Below, piece by piece: positions 62,231-64,000 of a DNA stretch of 64,000 nt. The notes below the pieces were generated by a model. It saw only the letters and a list, made by a program, of their open reading frames with translations, was not told where the DNA came from and searched no databases. The first letter of the stretch is position 1; the number at the start of each line of letters is the position of its first letter. A program made the position numbers and the translations under genes. The DNA is from G963662675 sp963662675 (GTDB taxonomy: Bacteria; Bacteroidota; Bacteroidia; Bacteroidales; Prolixibacteraceae), in NCBI GenBank assembly GCA_963662675.2, contig CAXXHP010000003.1, positions 124,001 through 188,000 of the forward strand, read 5' to 3'.

Positions 62231-64000
62231 ATGAAAGTGTTGAAATTTGGAGGTACTTCTGTTGGAAGTGCTGAAAACATCCGAAAGGTTAAAGAAATTG
62301 TGAAAAGTCAGAATGACGATGTAATCGTTGTTGTTTCTGCTTTAGGCGGAATTACGGACAAGATATTAAACACCTCAAAAATGGCCGTTCTTGGAACGGA
62401 ATATTTCAATACGGAAATTACGAGTATCAGGGAAAGACATGAAGAAACTGTTGATGAATTGTTTGATGGAGAGAAAAAGGAAAATGTAAAAAGGAAGGTC
62501 AGCAACTTACTTGATGAGTTTGAAAAAATAATTCACGGAGTGTCGTTGATTGGAGAACTTACTCCCAAAACTTTAGATAAGATATGTGGATTTGGTGAGC
62601 GCCTTTCTTCCTTTATCATCAGTGAATTTATAGAAGGAGCTCAGTGGATTGATTCATCTCAAATAATAAAAACTGACAGCACCTTCGGAAATGCTCAAGT
62701 TGATTTTAATTTGACAAATAAACTCGTTAAGGAGAAGTTTAATAATCTTAAAGGAATATTCCTTGCTCCTGGATTTATCTCAAGCAATGAGATTGGAGAG
62801 CAAACAACCTTAGGACGTGGAGGATCTGATTTCTCTGCATCAATTTTTGCAGCGGCACTGAATGCATCGGTACTTGAAATATGGACAGATGTTGATGGTT
62901 TCATGACTGCTGATCCACGGGTCATTAGTAAGGCATATGTGATAAAATCATTGAGCTACTCCGAAGCGATGGAGCTTTCACATTTTGGGGCCAAGGTAAT
63001 TTATCCTCCAACAATTTTGCCGGTGTACAAAAAAGGGATCCCAACCTGGATAAAAAATACCATGAACCCAACGGCTGAGGGGACATTGATTACTGAGAAA
63101 AAAATTAATGGGAAAGATCTTCCAATTAAAGGAATATCTTCTATTTCAAATATAAGCCTGATAACTGTTCAAGGACTTGGAATGATTGGAGTAACTGGCA
63201 TCTCCATGCGCTTGTTTTCGGCACTTGCTCAAGAAGATATTAATGTGATATTGATATCACAGGCTTCTTCAGAAAATTCCATTTCAGTTGCGATCGATTC
63301 TGTAAAAGCAGAAATTGCTGAAGCATCTATACGGAAAGAATTTAAGAAGGAGATTACTTGCGATAAAATCAATAAGGTAGAGATTGAAAGTGACCTTTCT
63401 ATTGTGGCCATTGTTGGCGAGAATATGAAGCATTCAACTGGGATTGCTGGAAAACTCTTCAATACCATGGGGACGAATGGGATTAATATTATTGCAATTG
63501 CGCAGGGAGCGTCGGAATTAAATATTTCATGGGTCGTAAAAAACAGTGACTTAAGAAAAACACTCAATGTCGTTCACGAATCTTTCTTCTTGTCTGAGAA
63601 TATTGAAGTGAATGTGTTTTTGTTGGGAATTGGCTTGGTTGGCGGAAACTTGTTGTCGCAAATAAAACAACAGCAGGAGAAATTACTAAAGAGCAAACGC
63701 CTAAAAATTAAGCTGGTAGGCGTTGCCAATTCAAAAAGAATGTTGCTTGAGCGTGGTGGTCTTGACATCGATGGGTTTAAAGAACGATTAGATAATGATG
63801 GGCAAGAGTCTAGTCTTGATGCATACAAACAAGCAGTAATCGACATGAATATCTTCAATTCGGTATTTGTTGATTGTACTGCATCCGATGCTGCCGCTAA
63901 CTTATATGAAGATTTACTTGGATCGAATGTATCTATCGTTACAGCCAATAAAGTTGCGGCTTCATCGGAGTACGATAATTATGTGAATCTTAAGAAAATT
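62231..64000 (+). CDS. thrA: Bifunctional aspartokinase / homoserine dehydrogenase (5' part)
   Basis: 590 codons from the ATG at 62231 to the right edge with no stop, so the C-terminus is outside. Aspartokinase domain: KFGGTSVGSAENI (5-17), FGERLSS, TLGRGGSDFSA and WTDVDGFMTADPRV; then tandem ACT regulatory domains (about 310-460; VQGLGMIGVTGI, IAIAQGASELNISWVV); then the NAD(P)-binding start of homoserine dehydrogenase with GIGLVGG from G466 and VTANKVAAS near the end. The fused form resembles E. coli ThrA and performs steps 1 and 3 from aspartate to threonine; feedback inhibition by threonine is expected from the ACT domains. Confidence 0.95.
   Translation, partial: MKVLKFGGTSVGSAENIRKVKEIVKSQNDDVIVVVSALGGITDKILNTSKMAVLGTEYFNTEITSIRERHEETVDELFDGEKKENVKRKVSNLLDEFEKIIHGVSLIGELTPKTLDKICGFGERLSSFIISEFIEGAQWIDSSQIIKTDSTFGNAQVDFNLTNKLVKEKFNNLKGIFLAPGFISSNEIGEQTTLGRGGSDFSASIFAAALNASVLEIWTDVDGFMTADPRVISKAYVIKSLSYSEAMELSHFGAKVIYPPTILPVYKKGIPTWIKNTMNPTAEGTLITEKKINGKDLPIKGISSISNISLITVQGLGMIGVTGISMRLFSALAQEDINVILISQASSENSISVAIDSVKAEIAEASIRKEFKKEITCDKINKVEIESDLSIVAIVGENMKHSTGIAGKLFNTMGTNGINIIAIAQGASELNISWVVKNSDLRKTLNVVHESFFLSENIEVNVFLLGIGLVGGNLLSQIKQQQEKLLKSKRLKIKLVGVANSKRMLLERGGLDIDGFKERLDNDGQESSLDAYKQAVIDMNIFNSVFVDCTASDAAANLYEDLLGSNVSIVTANKVAASSEYDNYVNLKKI

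Overview
The window comes from a Bacteroidota genome, probably a marine or sediment member near the Marinilabiliales/Prolixibacteraceae. The evidence is a SusC/SusD pair, DUF5916, DUF3822 and DUF4293 proteins, an operon of mitochondrial-type TCA enzymes like that known from Bacteroides, A/T-rich leaders with no clear Shine-Dalgarno sites, and several Bacteroides-type promoters (TTTG, about 19 nt, TAnnTTTG). Coding density is high. I saw no rRNA, tRNA, CRISPR array, phage or intact insertion sequence.

Layout. 1-5.1 kb: the start of a probable MscS channel (cut by the window edge), a secreted M64 metallopeptidase, a decayed stretch, and a DUF5916 outer-membrane protein. 5.2-11.4 kb: an operon acn - NADP-IDH - second IDH - gltA that runs from oxaloacetate to 2-oxoglutarate. 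The second IDH is of the E. coli Icd class but has lost its NADP-phosphate contacts. 11.6-18.3 kb: housekeeping genes (rsmD, DUF3822, RecD-like helicase, RNase Z, a STAS protein, ribosomal protein S1). 18.6-25.9 kb: a nucleotide-sugar operon (ugd, UDP-xylose synthase, rmlA, rmlC, rmlD, phosphohexomutase) with a DUF1080 gene at its end. rmlB is absent.

25.9-44.7 kb is the accessory region and the most interesting part. It holds a long non-coding stretch, a SusC/SusD pair, two Tat-exported Gfo/Idh/MocA oxidoreductases, three exported xylose-isomerase-like TIM-barrel proteins (two in tandem), a DUF5916 protein and a broken relative of it. With the DUF1080 protein these are the enzyme types of the recently described oxidation/elimination/hydration route of glycoside cleavage, here all carrying export signals. 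Most of these genes are followed by their own strong hairpin terminator, so the locus looks like a series of single-gene transcripts rather than one operon. rarA lies inside this region.

44.7-64 kb: mltG, a flavodiiron protein, a fructosamine-kinase-like protein, a NarL-type two-component pair, a RecB/AddA-like helicase-nuclease, DUF4293, a TPR protein with a Gln/Asn-rich linker, tag, a tandem non-coding repeat, the operon SPOR/TPR - clpS - nfeD - floA, bcp, recA, and the first 590 codons of a fused aspartokinase/homoserine dehydrogenase (thrA) that runs off the right edge. An oxidative TCA branch together with a flavodiiron protein and a thiol peroxidase suggests a facultative anaerobe or microaerophile.
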